A stretch of DNA of 64,000 nucleotides, from NCBI GenBank assembly GCA_964610775.1, contig CAZSZC010000001.1, positions 1 through 64,000 on the forward strand, read 5' to 3'. Source of the stretch: CAZPWF01 sp964610775. GTDB taxonomy: Bacteria > Patescibacteriota > Saccharimonadia > Saccharimonadales > JACQNP01. The position numbers and the translations under genes are program-made. This document shows positions 56,243 to 64,000 of the stretch, one piece after another (the stretch's first letter is position 1; each line of letters starts with the position of its first letter). The notes beneath the pieces are model-generated. The model worked only from the letters and a program-made list of their open reading frames with translations. It searched no databases and was not told where the DNA came from.

Positions 56243-56799
56243 AGCTCAAACTCTAGCGGGACGTCTAAATTGTATTCCCAAATTTCGCAATTAGCGCACT
56301 CACTTTTAATGGTTGCTTCATAGTCTAGCTTTTCAATATGAGTTTTTAGTATTTTCATTACACCACCGTGAGTGATCAGTAGCATGCTGTCATTGGGGTG
56401 TTCTTCCAGTAGGTTATTTGTATAGTCTATAACGCGTTTTTGAAACTCTAGACCATTTTCTCCATTTGGAGCACGACGCGTTTTGAAATTGCCGGGTAAT
56501 TTGTCCCACAAATAATCCCGGGAAGGTGTGCCCTGAAAATCGCCAAAGTTCATCTCACGTAGTTCGCTCGAATATTGTATCGGCGTTTTTTGGTGAAACT
56601 TGATGATTTCTTTGGCAGTCTGTTTGCAACGACCAAGATCAGAACAGTAGATGTAGTCAAATTTTGTGTTTCGCAACTTCTCGGCAGTTTCGATAGCCTG
56701 TTGTTTGCCAAGTTCTGACAATGTGCCGTCGAGTTGGCCTTGCACAATGCGGTTTGCATTCTCGATCGTTTGACCGTGTCGGACAAGAGTAATTTTCAT
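56239..56799 (-). CDS. Histidine phosphatase (phosphoglycerate mutase-like)
   Basis: A 186-aa member of the histidine phosphatase superfamily. It has the phospho-His motif LVRHGQT at the N-terminus, YCSDLGRCKQTA, the Glu region ELREMNFGDFQG and the second His in LLITHGGVMK. The substrate cannot be told from the sequence. Start 56799 is chosen because TATACT (-10) lies 8 nt upstream and the catalytic motif begins at residue 5; the longer frame adds an unrelated hydrophobic stretch. It is the first gene of a two-gene operon with prmC. Confidence 0.9.
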   Translation of the reverse strand: MKITLVRHGQTIENANRIVQGQLDGTLSELGKQQAIETAEKLRNTKFDYIYCSDLGRCKQTAKEIIKFHQKTPIQYSSELREMNFGDFQGTPSRDYLWDKLPGNFKTRRAPNGENGLEFQKRVIDYTNNLLEEHPNDSMLLITHGGVMKILKTHIEKLDYEATIKSECANCEIWEYNLDVPLEFEL

Positions 56800-56830
56800 T
56801 AGATTAAAGTATAGCAGACGGCTATAACTA

Positions 56831-56859
56831 TTGACGAATATGCGTAAGCATGCTAATAT
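56831..56859 (+). promoter_or_regulatory. Promoter of the 110-aa orphan
   Basis: TTGACG (56831-56836), a 17-nt spacer and TAATAT (56854-56859), with a leader of about 40 nt and GAAAGG before the ATG at 56907. Confidence 0.6.
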
Positions 56860-56906
56860 ATGAGGTATTAAATTAAGTAAAAACAAAAATACTGAAAGGT
56901 CACAAA

Positions 56907-57239
56907 ATGAGCGAACAAATGCCAATCCCAAAACCTTATGGAGAAGGTGATCCATACATGAACCCAGTAGTATTGAAGCCAGGAGAGATTAGTCAAGGAC
57001 AGCACTACTTTGACGAAATTCCTTCAGAACCAAAGAAACAAACACAGCCAGAAATACCTTCTTTACCACCAAACGAGCCACCTGATGGTTTTAATTATGA
57101 TTTTCATGGTAAGAAAGATCATATTGAATCAGTTTTTGATAATCAACAAAATACGTATCCAGAGAAAAACTCAACAAAAGACAAAACAATAGGGTCGATT
57201 ATTGATGAATCAATCGATAATACAAAAAATCTAAAGTAG
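56907..57239 (+). CDS. Hypothetical Pro/Asn/Lys-rich protein (110 aa)
   Basis: No family is recognised. It is low-complexity and hydrophilic (QPEIPSLPPNEPPDGFNYDF), with no TM or signal, and is probably disordered. A good promoter and GAAAGG ribosome site support expression. It is inserted on the plus strand between prfA and the phosphatase-prmC pair, splitting what is often a prfA-prmC operon. Confidence 0.55.
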   Translation: MSEQMPIPKPYGEGDPYMNPVVLKPGEISQGQHYFDEIPSEPKKQTQPEIPSLPPNEPPDGFNYDFHGKKDHIESVFDNQQNTYPEKNSTKDKTIGSIIDESIDNTKNLK

Positions 57240-57266
57240 TATATCAAACTGCTTCTTTTGACTGGA

Positions 57267-58319
57267 TTACTCTTGGCTTAGAAGTTCGTGTTCGGCGGCG
57301 TGGAGTTGTTCAATAATGTCATCAATATCTCCAGCTAAAGCAGCTGGAATATTTGAACGAGAATAGCCAATTCTGTGGTCAGTTATTCGATCTTGAGGGA
57401 AGTTGTATGTGCGAATTTTCTCGCTACGATCACCAGAGCCGATCAGTTTTTTGCGGGCGTCTGATAGTTCTTTTTGTTCATTTTCTATTTTTTGTTGCAG
57501 TAATCTTGACCTGAGGACTCCCATGGCTTTTTCCTTGTTTTTTATCTGAGATTTTTCGTCCTGGCAGGTAACAACTAATCCGCTTGGAATATGAGTAATA
57601 CGAACAGCAGAGTCGGTAGTATTAACCGATTGGCCACCGTGGCCGCTAGATCTATAAACATCGATTCGCAGATCGTTTGGGCTGATTTCTATATCGGTTT
57701 CTTCGGCTTCAGGCAAAACAGAAACTGTTACCGTACTGGTGTGAATACGACCCTGTGATTCGGTTACGGGAACGCGTTGGACTCGATGCACACCAGCTTC
57801 AAACTTCAGATATTTGTAGGCTTCTTCACCACGAACAGCAAAAATTACTTCCTTAAATCCACCGGCTTCACTAGGACTTTCACTAATAAGTTCTACCTTA
57901 TAGTTGTGTGTTTCAGACCAACGAGCGTACATTCTGTATAATTCACCGGCAAATAGGCTCGCCTCATCACCTCCAGCGGCAGCTCGAACTTCAACAATAA
58001 CATCACGGTCATTGTTGGGGTCTTTTTCTGTCAACAGTTCTATAAGTCGTGTTTCGTTTATGACTAGTGCTGTCTCTGTGCTTTGAAGTTCTTCTTGAGC
58101 CAAGGCTGCCAACTCATCGTTGCCAGATGCCAATTCTGTCGCTTGTCTGTGTGCTTCGTTAAGGTTTTGCCTCTCGTCAAATAATGTAACTATTTTTTCA
58201 AGTTCGTCTTGGCGTTTTGCTAGTTTTGGGTAATCTTTGGATGCGAAAATAGAAGGATCTTGCAGTCTAGCTTGCAGAGCAGTAAGTTCTTGGCGTAAAT
58301 TTTCTTCTTTTGCTTCCAT
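57267..58319 (-). CDS. prfA: Peptide chain release factor 1
   Basis: RF1 ends translation at UAA and UAG. The 350-aa protein has the codon-recognition motif PVT (in RVQRVPVTESQG; PAT in E. coli), the catalytic GGQ in SSGHGGQSVNTTDS, and AAGGDEASLFA. Full length and domain order are normal. A TATACT -10 box at 58338-58333 and GGAAG precede the ATG. The RF1 motif excludes RF2, which must be encoded elsewhere because TGA stops are used. Confidence 0.96.
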   Translation of the reverse strand: MEAKEENLRQELTALQARLQDPSIFASKDYPKLAKRQDELEKIVTLFDERQNLNEAHRQATELASGNDELAALAQEELQSTETALVINETRLIELLTEKDPNNDRDVIVEVRAAAGGDEASLFAGELYRMYARWSETHNYKVELISESPSEAGGFKEVIFAVRGEEAYKYLKFEAGVHRVQRVPVTESQGRIHTSTVTVSVLPEAEETDIEISPNDLRIDVYRSSGHGGQSVNTTDSAVRITHIPSGLVVTCQDEKSQIKNKEKAMGVLRSRLLQQKIENEQKELSDARKKLIGSGDRSEKIRTYNFPQDRITDHRIGYSRSNIPAALAGDIDDIIEQLHAAEHELLSQE

Positions 58320-58337
58320 GATATCTTCCTTAAGTAT

Positions 58338-58373
58338 AAAAGAAAACCACCTAAGTCGGAAAACAAAGGTGGC
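58338..58373 (-). terminator. Intrinsic terminator of rpmE
   Basis: On the minus strand, CCACCT/AGGTGG arms (58372-58367 and 58352-58347) with a 14-nt loop are followed by TTTTCTTTTAT. The T-run overlaps the prfA -10 region. Confidence 0.75.
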
Positions 58374-58390
58374 TAAATAAGTAAACGTAG

Positions 58391-58747
58391 TTATTTTTTA
58401 CTAGCTTGTGGTGCGCCGAGTTTTTGTGTTTCGGCCTCGTAGTCTTTGTCGGCTTTGACGCGTGTCTTTGTAGCTGACTTCTTCATAGCCTCTGAACGAG
58501 CTTTGGCTGCTTCCTGGCGAGCCTTGAACTTGTCGACACGGCCTTCGATATCAACTAGCTTCTCTTGTCCTGTAAAGAACGGGTGAGAAGCACTTGATAT
58601 GTGCACTTTTACTAATGGGTATTCAACGCCATCAAGCTTGATGGTTTCGTCAGTGGCCACAGTAGACTTTGTCAAGAACGTCTGGTTATTGTTCAGATCT
58701 TGAAACACCACTGGGCGGTAGTTATTTGGGTGGATATCTTTCTTCAT
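58391..58747 (-). CDS. rpmE: Large ribosomal subunit protein bL31, type B-like
   Basis: The N-terminal 75 residues match bL31: MKKDIHPNNYRPVVFQD, then VKVHISSASHPFFTGQE and VDIEGRVDKFKARQ. The zinc cysteines of type A are absent. A Lys/Ala-rich tail of about 40 residues makes it 118 aa, longer than the usual 80-90. Start 58747 is set by homology; TATAAT lies 12 nt upstream. It is followed by a terminator and prfA, a common rpmE-prfA pairing. Confidence 0.93.
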   Translation of the reverse strand: MKKDIHPNNYRPVVFQDLNNNQTFLTKSTVATDETIKLDGVEYPLVKVHISSASHPFFTGQEKLVDIEGRVDKFKARQEAAKARSEAMKKSATKTRVKADKDYEAETQKLGAPQASKK

Positions 58748-58929
58748 AGTCAGGTGGCGATTATACACATCTGTTAACCTTCGGTCAATAGTTAAAGGCT
58801 TGCAACAGATAGCCACATCTGTTATCATTGCTGAGTTAAATATTAATCAGGTGAGTTGACAATCCTTCCTGTGCTATCCCGTGTAGGGACGTATGGGCGA
58901 AGACTCCACCGAAGTAGAAAGGATTTAGT

Positions 58930-59685
58930 ATGGCATCAACAGATGTTGATATTAAGAAATTATTAGAAGCGGGCGCACATTTTGGTCATAAGACTAGTCG
59001 ATGGCACCCTAAAATGGCGCCTTATATTCACAGTAAGCGCGATGGCAATCACATTATCGACCTAACCAAAACAGTAGAAATGCTAAACCTAGCACTTGGC
59101 TTTATCGAAGACGAGGTTGCTGAAGGCAAGCAGGTTCTATTGGTTGGGACAAAGCGACAGGCTCACGATGTTATCAAACAGTTGGCCGAAGACACTGGCA
59201 TGCCCTATGTAGTTGAGCGATGGCTCGGTGGTATGCTGACTAATCGCAACACAATTGGTGGACGCGTAAAGTACCTAAAAGACCTAGAAGAAAAGATGGA
59301 AAACGGGCAGTTGGCCGCCAAATACAATAAGCTAGAACTGCAGCGCTACCAAGAAGAAATTGAAGAGATGAACCACCTATACGGAGGTATCAAAAATATG
59401 GCTGCACGGCCCGGAATATTGTTTATTGTGGACATAGTTCACGAAGTAAATGCTGTGCGTGAAGCCAATAAACTAAAGATTCCAGTAGTTGCTTTGGTGG
59501 ATACTAACTCTGATCCAACAGACATAACTTATCCAATACCTGCTAATGATGATGCAATCAAGACCATTAGTTTAGTCGCTGAGTACGTTAAAAAGGCAAT
59601 AGAAGCTGGCCAAGCTAAGTATGCTAAGAAAGCAGAAAAGGCTGCAGAAAAACCAGATAAGAATGAAAAGGGAGGCGAAAAGTAA
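58930..59685 (+). CDS. rpsB: Small ribosomal subunit protein uS2
   Basis: The 251-aa protein has the family motifs GAHFGHKTSRWHPKMAPYI, RWLGGMLTNRNTI and PVVALVDTNSDP. The tail is Lys/Glu/Ala-rich. GAAAGG precedes the ATG, and the leader of about 90 nt contains TTGACA at 58856 but no convincing -10. The stop abuts the tsf ATG. Together with tsf it heads the usual rpsB-tsf operon. Confidence 0.97.
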   Translation: MASTDVDIKKLLEAGAHFGHKTSRWHPKMAPYIHSKRDGNHIIDLTKTVEMLNLALGFIEDEVAEGKQVLLVGTKRQAHDVIKQLAEDTGMPYVVERWLGGMLTNRNTIGGRVKYLKDLEEKMENGQLAAKYNKLELQRYQEEIEEMNHLYGGIKNMAARPGILFIVDIVHEVNAVREANKLKIPVVALVDTNSDPTDITYPIPANDDAIKTISLVAEYVKKAIEAGQAKYAKKAEKAAEKPDKNEKGGEK

Positions 59686-60282
59686 ATGGCGATAAAAATT
59701 GAAGATATTAAGCGATTGAAGAGTTTGACGGGTGTGGGATTAACAGATGCTAAGGCCGCACTTGAAGAAGCTGGTGGTGACTTTGATAAAGCGCTCGCAG
59801 CTATGCGCAAAAAGGGCTTAACTAAGGCAGAAAAACGCGGTGAACGCGAGGCTCGTGCTGGGATTGTTGGTAATTATAACCACGATAATCGTATTGGTGT
59901 TCTAGTTGAAGTTAACTGCGAAACTGACTTTGTGGCTCGCAACGAAATTTTTACAGATTTTGTTAAAGACATTGCTATGCATATTGCGGCAAGCAATCCC
60001 GAGTACGTTAGTGCAGAAGAAATTCCAGCAAAAGATCACGATGTAAAAAAGGCTGAATTTGCTGACAAAGCAAAGGCTGATGGCAAGCCTGCAAATATGA
60101 TAGATAACATTGTTGAAGGTATGTTAAAAAAACACTTCGCAGAGAAGTGTCTACTTGATCAGCCGTTCGTAAAGAATCCCGATATTACGGTTGGTGAATA
60201 TGTTAAAGAACATAATGCCAAGCTCGGTGAAAATATTGTGATACGACGATTTAGTCGAATTGCACTTGGCGAAGTAGCTTAA
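59686..60282 (+). CDS. tsf: Elongation factor Ts, short form
   Basis: EF-Ts recycles EF-Tu by nucleotide exchange. The UBA-like N-terminus (LTGVGLTDAKAALEEAGG) and the Tu-binding core ETDFVARN are present. At 198 aa it lacks the second half of the core seen in E. coli (283 aa), as is common in short-type EF-Ts. The start abuts the rpsB stop (TAAATG), so translation is coupled. Confidence 0.96.
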   Translation: MAIKIEDIKRLKSLTGVGLTDAKAALEEAGGDFDKALAAMRKKGLTKAEKRGEREARAGIVGNYNHDNRIGVLVEVNCETDFVARNEIFTDFVKDIAMHIAASNPEYVSAEEIPAKDHDVKKAEFADKAKADGKPANMIDNIVEGMLKKHFAEKCLLDQPFVKNPDITVGEYVKEHNAKLGENIVIRRFSRIALGEVA

Positions 60283-60301
60283 ATAGACAAGTTGATCCGC
60301 A

Positions 60302-60514
60302 ATGGAAACATGTGAATATTGTCCCTTGCTCGACGTGAGCGACGGTGTTAATTCTATAGCATTTTTGCTAGTTACCCGCAGTCTAGTCAGGCGCGGCAAG
60401 GTAACTCTACAAGAACTTGAATCTGATGGTTTGAGCAATGAGCAGGTATTGGCAATAGGTGATTGCCTGGATGCGCAAAAAAGTGGTAAATGCCAAATAG
60501 TGGAGGCTGATTAA
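60302..60514 (+). CDS. Hypothetical protein (70 aa)
   Basis: No family is recognised. It is small and acidic, with CEYC at the start and two more cysteines (GDCLDAQKSGKC), a spacing that could bind zinc. The TAA stop overlaps the next ATG (TAATG), so it is translationally coupled to the frameshifted gene downstream. It lies where pyrH usually stands. Confidence 0.5.
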   Translation: METCEYCPLLDVSDGVNSIAFLLVTRSLVRRGKVTLQELESDGLSNEQVLAIGDCLDAQKSGKCQIVEAD

Positions 60515-60992
60515 TGACCGCAGAATCATTAATCAGCATTGAAGCTGAGATGCTTAGACAACAAGGCTTTGCTGAGCATGTTGGCTCTACTAAAAACGAG
60601 ACGTCGGCAATTTTTACACGAACATACTAGAGTCTTTTCATTACGAAGAAGTTGACCAAACTGAAGTTGCGTTTTTCTTCGATTTGTTGCCAGTTCGTTC
60701 ATTAATCAAGGTTTATCCAAATAAAGGCCAAACACTTAGAGTTGATCACTATTCTGATGAGTGGGTTCCGTGTAGTACTTATGAAAATGATTGGACGAGG
60801 TGTGTTCTGAGTGCGTATCTTGATTATGGCAATAGAGAGGAGCGCCAAGAGCAGATTGATATTGATTCGAATCTAAATACTGTATGGCTCAACTCAGGAG
60901 GTTGGTCGCTATCTGATGGTGTAGAACTTAACTTTGATAGCCATGGCCGACCAAACTTTCGCCTTATGATTGAAGTACCTGAGGCTAGCTAA
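60514..60992 (+). pseudogene. Frameshifted gene, about 159 aa if repaired
   Basis: The frame from ATG 60514 (MTAESLISIEAEML) stops at TAG 60628 after 38 residues. The next frame continues without a break as YTNILESFHYEEVDQTEVA and on to EVPEAS at 60992. One extra T in the run TTTTT (60611-60615) would join them into a 159-aa protein. It is either a real pseudogene, a sequencing or assembly indel, or a -1 slip site. The product is of unknown function, soluble and acidic. Confidence 0.7.
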
Positions 60993-61018
60993 TGTTGGTG
61001 GTATAATTAACTTATATT

Positions 61019-61315
61019 ATGAGGTTCAAACGGTTACACCAACAAACTCCAGAGAGTGGATCAGAAAGTGAAGTAGATCTTCAATTATCTGCCGAGTGCA
61101 GACTAGCCACAGTAAGAGATTTAAATGATAACGATGAGTTTACTCGTCGAGCTCTTGCTAGAGGCGCGACAGTGTTACCATTTCTGGGTGGCGGGCTTCC
61201 TGAGATTTCTGATTTTGATCCTGAAACATTTGGTCGATGTCTCGATGATATATTAGCCAGACTTCGTAATGCACCTGAATCTAGTAAAGAAGAATATCGA
61301 TCTGAACATCTATAG
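61019..61315 (+). CDS. Hypothetical protein (98 aa), paralogue of the next gene
   Basis: No known family. Its C-terminal half, with GGGLPEISDFDPETFGRCLD then DILARLRN, aligns with GGCIEVSFFEPEAFAEAVRK then TLAARN of the gene at 61367. TATAAT (61002-61007) lies 11 nt before the ATG. It is soluble and acidic. Confidence 0.5.
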   Translation: MRFKRLHQQTPESGSESEVDLQLSAECRLATVRDLNDNDEFTRRALARGATVLPFLGGGLPEISDFDPETFGRCLDDILARLRNAPESSKEEYRSEHL

Positions 61316-61366
61316 TCGAATAGCTGTCGGCAAAGTTGCATAATAAGTGGTATACTCTAAACTGAT

Positions 61367-61618
61367 ATGAGATTTTTTAGCAGGTCAGAACGAGAAGTAC
61401 ACACTGGCTGCCCCGAATTTGATTTAAATAGAACTGATTTAATTCGCGAAGAAAATCCGAAACTCACTAAAATAGCAGTTGATCACCCAGGAGATCTTAT
61501 TCTTAACGATACGATTGGTGGATGTATCGAGGTATCATTTTTTGAACCAGAAGCCTTTGCTGAAGCTGTACGAAAAACTTTAGCTGCTCGTAATGAAGAT
61601 GGAGGAAAGCGTAATTAA
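61367..61618 (+). CDS. Hypothetical protein (83 aa), paralogue of the previous gene
   Basis: It shares a GG-x-E-x-S-F-x-PE-x-F tail with the gene at 61019. TATACT (61351-61356) lies 10 nt before the ATG. Its last codons contain the GGAGG that serves frr. The function is unknown. Confidence 0.5.
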   Translation: MRFFSRSEREVHTGCPEFDLNRTDLIREENPKLTKIAVDHPGDLILNDTIGGCIEVSFFEPEAFAEAVRKTLAARNEDGGKRN

Positions 61619-61619
61619 T

Positions 61620-62183
61620 ATGAGTCCAAGCCAAGTAATTGATGAAGCAAAAACCAAATTTAACGGTGCACTTGAGCATTATCGTGATGAGCTTAAAAAA
61701 CTAAGGACAGGTAGGGCACATCCAAGCATGCTTGAGGGTGTTATGGTTGAAGCTTATGGATCACCGATGCCAATTATTCAGGTTGGCAGTATTTCGGCAC
61801 CAGAAGCAACTTTATTACAAATAACTCCATTTGATCCGAATAATCTGCAAGCAATAGCTGACGCGATTCGTAATAATCAAAGCCTTGGACTCAATCCAAT
61901 GGATGATGGTCATGTCGTAAGAATCCCTGTACCGCCTCTCACGGAGGAGCGCCGCCGTGAGATCACCAAGCAAGTTGGTATCAAGCAGGAAGATTGCATG
62001 ATTACACTTAGAAACATACGTCATGAGGCTCTAGATACTATTGATCAAGCCAAGAAGGATAAAGATATTGGTGAAGACGAGGCGAAAAGACTTACCGCAC
62101 AAATTGAGGATGCTATAAACAAGGCCAAAAGCGAGGCTGAATCAATAGCCAAATCTAAAGAACAAGAACTCATGACCGTATAG
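61620..62183 (+). CDS. frr: Ribosome recycling factor
   Basis: RRF splits post-termination ribosomes together with EF-G. The 187-aa protein has the coiled-coil ends and the signature LRTGRAHPSMLEGV, YGSPMPIIQVGSIS and PPLTEERRREI. Start 61620 fits the family N-terminus and has GGAGGAAAG upstream inside the preceding gene; a frame from 61593 adds nine unmatched residues. pyrH, its usual upstream neighbour, is missing. Confidence 0.96.
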   Translation: MSPSQVIDEAKTKFNGALEHYRDELKKLRTGRAHPSMLEGVMVEAYGSPMPIIQVGSISAPEATLLQITPFDPNNLQAIADAIRNNQSLGLNPMDDGHVVRIPVPPLTEERRREITKQVGIKQEDCMITLRNIRHEALDTIDQAKKDKDIGEDEAKRLTAQIEDAINKAKSEAESIAKSKEQELMTV

Positions 62184-62186
62184 CTA

Positions 62187-62483
62187 TTGGTATGGCTAAA
62201 ACCCTTCGAAAAAAAACTAGAGCTAAAAAAGACCGATATTTATAAATTAACATTGGTTGCTGCTTTTGTGCAGCCGCTTATGACGGTGCCACAGGTAGTG
62301 CAACTTTATAAGACACAGAATTCATCTGGATTATCTCTTTTAACTTGGTTGGGCTATGCTGTTGTTGGTCTGGTTTTTTTGGCGTATGGAATTGTTTATA
62401 AACTTAAACCGATAGCCATTACTCAAGTCCTATGGTTTTCATTGCAGATGAGCACTGTCGTTGGTATTTTACTTTTTAGATGA
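62187..62483 (+). CDS. PQ-loop / SemiSWEET-like membrane protein (98 aa)
   Basis: Three TM helices and the PQ motif VPQVVQLYKTQNSSGLSLLT fit the three-helix SemiSWEET/PQ-loop family, whose members transport sugars or amino acids as dimers. The substrate is unknown. The only in-frame early start is TTG at 62187, 3 nt after the frr stop, so the N-terminus is uncertain; the next Met is past the first helix. Confidence 0.75.
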   Translation: MVWLKPFEKKLELKKTDIYKLTLVAAFVQPLMTVPQVVQLYKTQNSSGLSLLTWLGYAVVGLVFLAYGIVYKLKPIAITQVLWFSLQMSTVVGILLFR

Positions 62484-62557
62484 GGTGCAAGTAGAAGATA
62501 TTTGTAGTTAAATATGACTAAGACGGGCTCTGATAAACAATGTATAATAATCCCCAC

Positions 62558-63250
62558 ATGTCATCACAATCAGTACCCACTCATGTTGGCTTTATATTAG
62601 ATGGTAATCGTCGTTGGGCTAGAGAAAACGGCCTAAAAACACTCGAAGGTCATAAAAAAGGTCTCGAAAACCTAAACGAAATTGCTAAGCACTCCTTCAA
62701 AAGAGGTGTTACCTTTGTATCAGCTTACGTTTTTTCGATCGAGAACTGGAAAAGAACCGAAGAAGAAGTCGGATATCTTATGAATCTAGTTACAAAGGCG
62801 TTAGATGATTATCTAGATACCTTCCATAAAGAAGGAATAAAAATTGTCATAATGGGCCGTCGTGATGGCCTTAGAGCAAAAGTTATTAAAGCAATTAATA
62901 AAGCCGAGGAGACCACTCGCAATAACACTAATGGGACGATCGGATTATGTTTTAACTATGGTGGGCAAGAAGAGATTGCTGATGCGGTTCAGCAGATTAT
63001 CAGCTTAAAACCAGATACTAAAGATGTGACAACTGACATGATTAGTTCTTATATATACGGTCCAGAGATTCCGCCAATTGATTTGGTAGTTCGCACATCT
63101 GGCGAGCAGCGACTGAGTGGCTTTATGCTGTGGCGGGCTAGTTATGCCGAGTTACTATTCACTGACAAGCATTGGCCTGCTTTTACAACTAATGACTTGG
63201 ACGAGTCGCTCGAGTGGTACGCGAATAGGGAAAGGAGATTTGGTAAGTAA
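62558..63250 (+). CDS. uppS: Undecaprenyl-diphosphate synthase (cis-prenyltransferase)
   Basis: It makes the C55 lipid carrier for wall and glycan synthesis. The 230-aa protein has FILDGNRRWA with catalytic D15, SAYVFSIENWKR and the C-terminal RTSGEQRLSGFMLWRASYAE. ATG 62558 is chosen because TATAAT (62543-62548) ends 9 nt upstream; the ATG at 62540 would overlap that -10 box. The stop overlaps the rseP start (TAATG). cdsA, often next, is absent. Confidence 0.96.
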   Translation: MSSQSVPTHVGFILDGNRRWARENGLKTLEGHKKGLENLNEIAKHSFKRGVTFVSAYVFSIENWKRTEEEVGYLMNLVTKALDDYLDTFHKEGIKIVIMGRRDGLRAKVIKAINKAEETTRNNTNGTIGLCFNYGGQEEIADAVQQIISLKPDTKDVTTDMISSYIYGPEIPPIDLVVRTSGEQRLSGFMLWRASYAELLFTDKHWPAFTTNDLDESLEWYANRERRFGK

Positions 63251-64000
63251 TGACAGTAGTTTTATTTGTTTTTGGGTTGCTTGCATTTATTGGGCTGGTA
63301 ATTGTTCATGAGTGGGGGCACTTTATTGCTGCAAGACGAGGTGGTGTTGAAGTTGAAGAATTTGGAGTTGGTTTTCCGCCAAAAGCTCTAACCATCAAGA
63401 AAAAGCGGGGTACTGAATATACCCTAAACTGGCTGCCGCTGGGTGGCTTCGTTAGGCTTAAGGGTGAACATGATGCCGATACCGAACCTGGTAGCTATGG
63501 CGCTGCGCAGCTGAGCACAAAAGTTAAGATTATGTTGGCTGGTGTCGGTATGAATTTACTGACAGCGTTCATTCTATTTACGATCGTTGCGCTTATCGGC
63601 ATGCCTAAACTTATAAACGACCAATTTACAGTTGCATCAGACACAAAAATCACCAAACAAAATCTGTATGCTGGCTATGTTGATGAAAATTCCCCGGCCG
63701 CAAAGGCAGGCATAAAAGCTAAAGATCAGCTTGTATCAATCACAAATAAAGAAGGCGTAGTCAGTAAAATTAAGACCAAGGATAGTCTGCCAAACATAAC
63801 TCACCAATCAGCCGGAGAGACAGTAACAATAAGCTACATAAGAAGCGGACAAACACACGAAACCACAGCAACATTACTTAGCGACCAAGAAGTTGAGGCG
63901 AGTAAAAAGACGGATAATCCAAAAGGTTACCTAGGAATTGTACCAACAGATCTTACCTTGCAACGATCTACGTGGTCGGCGCCTATCGTAGCCGTAGGCA
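63250..64000 (+). CDS. rseP: Site-2 protease RseP (M50 zinc metalloprotease), partial
   Basis: An intramembrane protease. The first TM helix carries the zinc motif H20-E-W-G-H24, followed by WLPLGGFVRLKGE and a second helix (KIMLAGVGMNLLTAFIL). A PDZ domain begins near GYVDENSPAAKAGI. The window ends after 250 codons, so the second catalytic segment (NxxP) is not seen. Translation is coupled to uppS through TAATG. Confidence 0.95.
   Translation, partial: MTVVLFVFGLLAFIGLVIVHEWGHFIAARRGGVEVEEFGVGFPPKALTIKKKRGTEYTLNWLPLGGFVRLKGEHDADTEPGSYGAAQLSTKVKIMLAGVGMNLLTAFILFTIVALIGMPKLINDQFTVASDTKITKQNLYAGYVDENSPAAKAGIKAKDQLVSITNKEGVVSKIKTKDSLPNITHQSAGETVTISYIRSGQTHETTATLLSDQEVEASKKTDNPKGYLGIVPTDLTLQRSTWSAPIVAVG

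Noticed and set aside
62540..62557. Upstream ATG for uppS
   Set aside because: This ATG touches the TATAAT -10 box, and the second ATG matches the family N-terminus.

Overview
The window looks like part of a small-genome Patescibacteria/CPR chromosome, most likely Candidatus Saccharibacteria. This is an inference from gene content: a short EF-Ts, a B12-dependent class II ribonucleotide reductase as the only RNR seen, several giant repeat-rich surface proteins, many small orphan genes, and no biosynthetic pathways apart from undecaprenyl-diphosphate synthase. The genetic code is standard. TGA ends real genes (for example 43374-44462, prmC, and the phosphatase that overlaps prmC). No rRNA, tRNA, CRISPR or insertion sequence was recognised.

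Layout. 1-12.7 kb is housekeeping: priA (partial, minus strand), a winged-helix regulator, an acidic orphan, rpsU, a yqeY-adk-map operon, ftsA-ftsZ, nrdR-nrdJ, then three small genes, two of them thioredoxin-fold-like. 12.7-17 kb holds ileS behind what reads as a T-box tRNA-sensing leader, a group of long intergenic hairpins, a small orphan and rplU. 17-49 kb is a surface-protein island. It has a two-TM accessory protein, an 1130-aa fibre, a giant fibre gene interrupted by an assembly gap (about 4750 codons visible), an 1911-aa Gly-rich/Kelch protein, a class A beta-lactamase-fold enzyme, a coiled-coil membrane protein and a 1379-aa fibre. The large proteins share one plan: a short cytoplasmic N-terminus, one TM helix and a very long Thr/Ser/Gly/Ala-rich exterior. 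49-55 kb carries parAB, signal peptidase, an LCP ligase (split by a second gap that is an assembly artefact), a membrane protein and HtrA. 55-58.8 kb holds prmC, a phosphatase, prfA and rpmE on the minus strand. 58.9-64 kb is the rpsB-tsf-frr-uppS-rseP cluster, without pyrH or cdsA and with small orphan genes between tsf and frr.

How it fits together. The island would build and display long surface fibres. Signal peptidase, LCP, HtrA and RseP on its distal side are envelope-processing functions. The most notable regulatory signals are the T-box before ileS, an NrdR-like palindrome before nrdR, and about ten genes whose -10 box lies only 6-9 nt before the start codon, which implies leaderless mRNAs.

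Limits. All calls come from reading the sequence. No similarity search, folding program or structure prediction was run. Two runs of 100 N (26807-26906 and 51898-51997) are assembly gaps.
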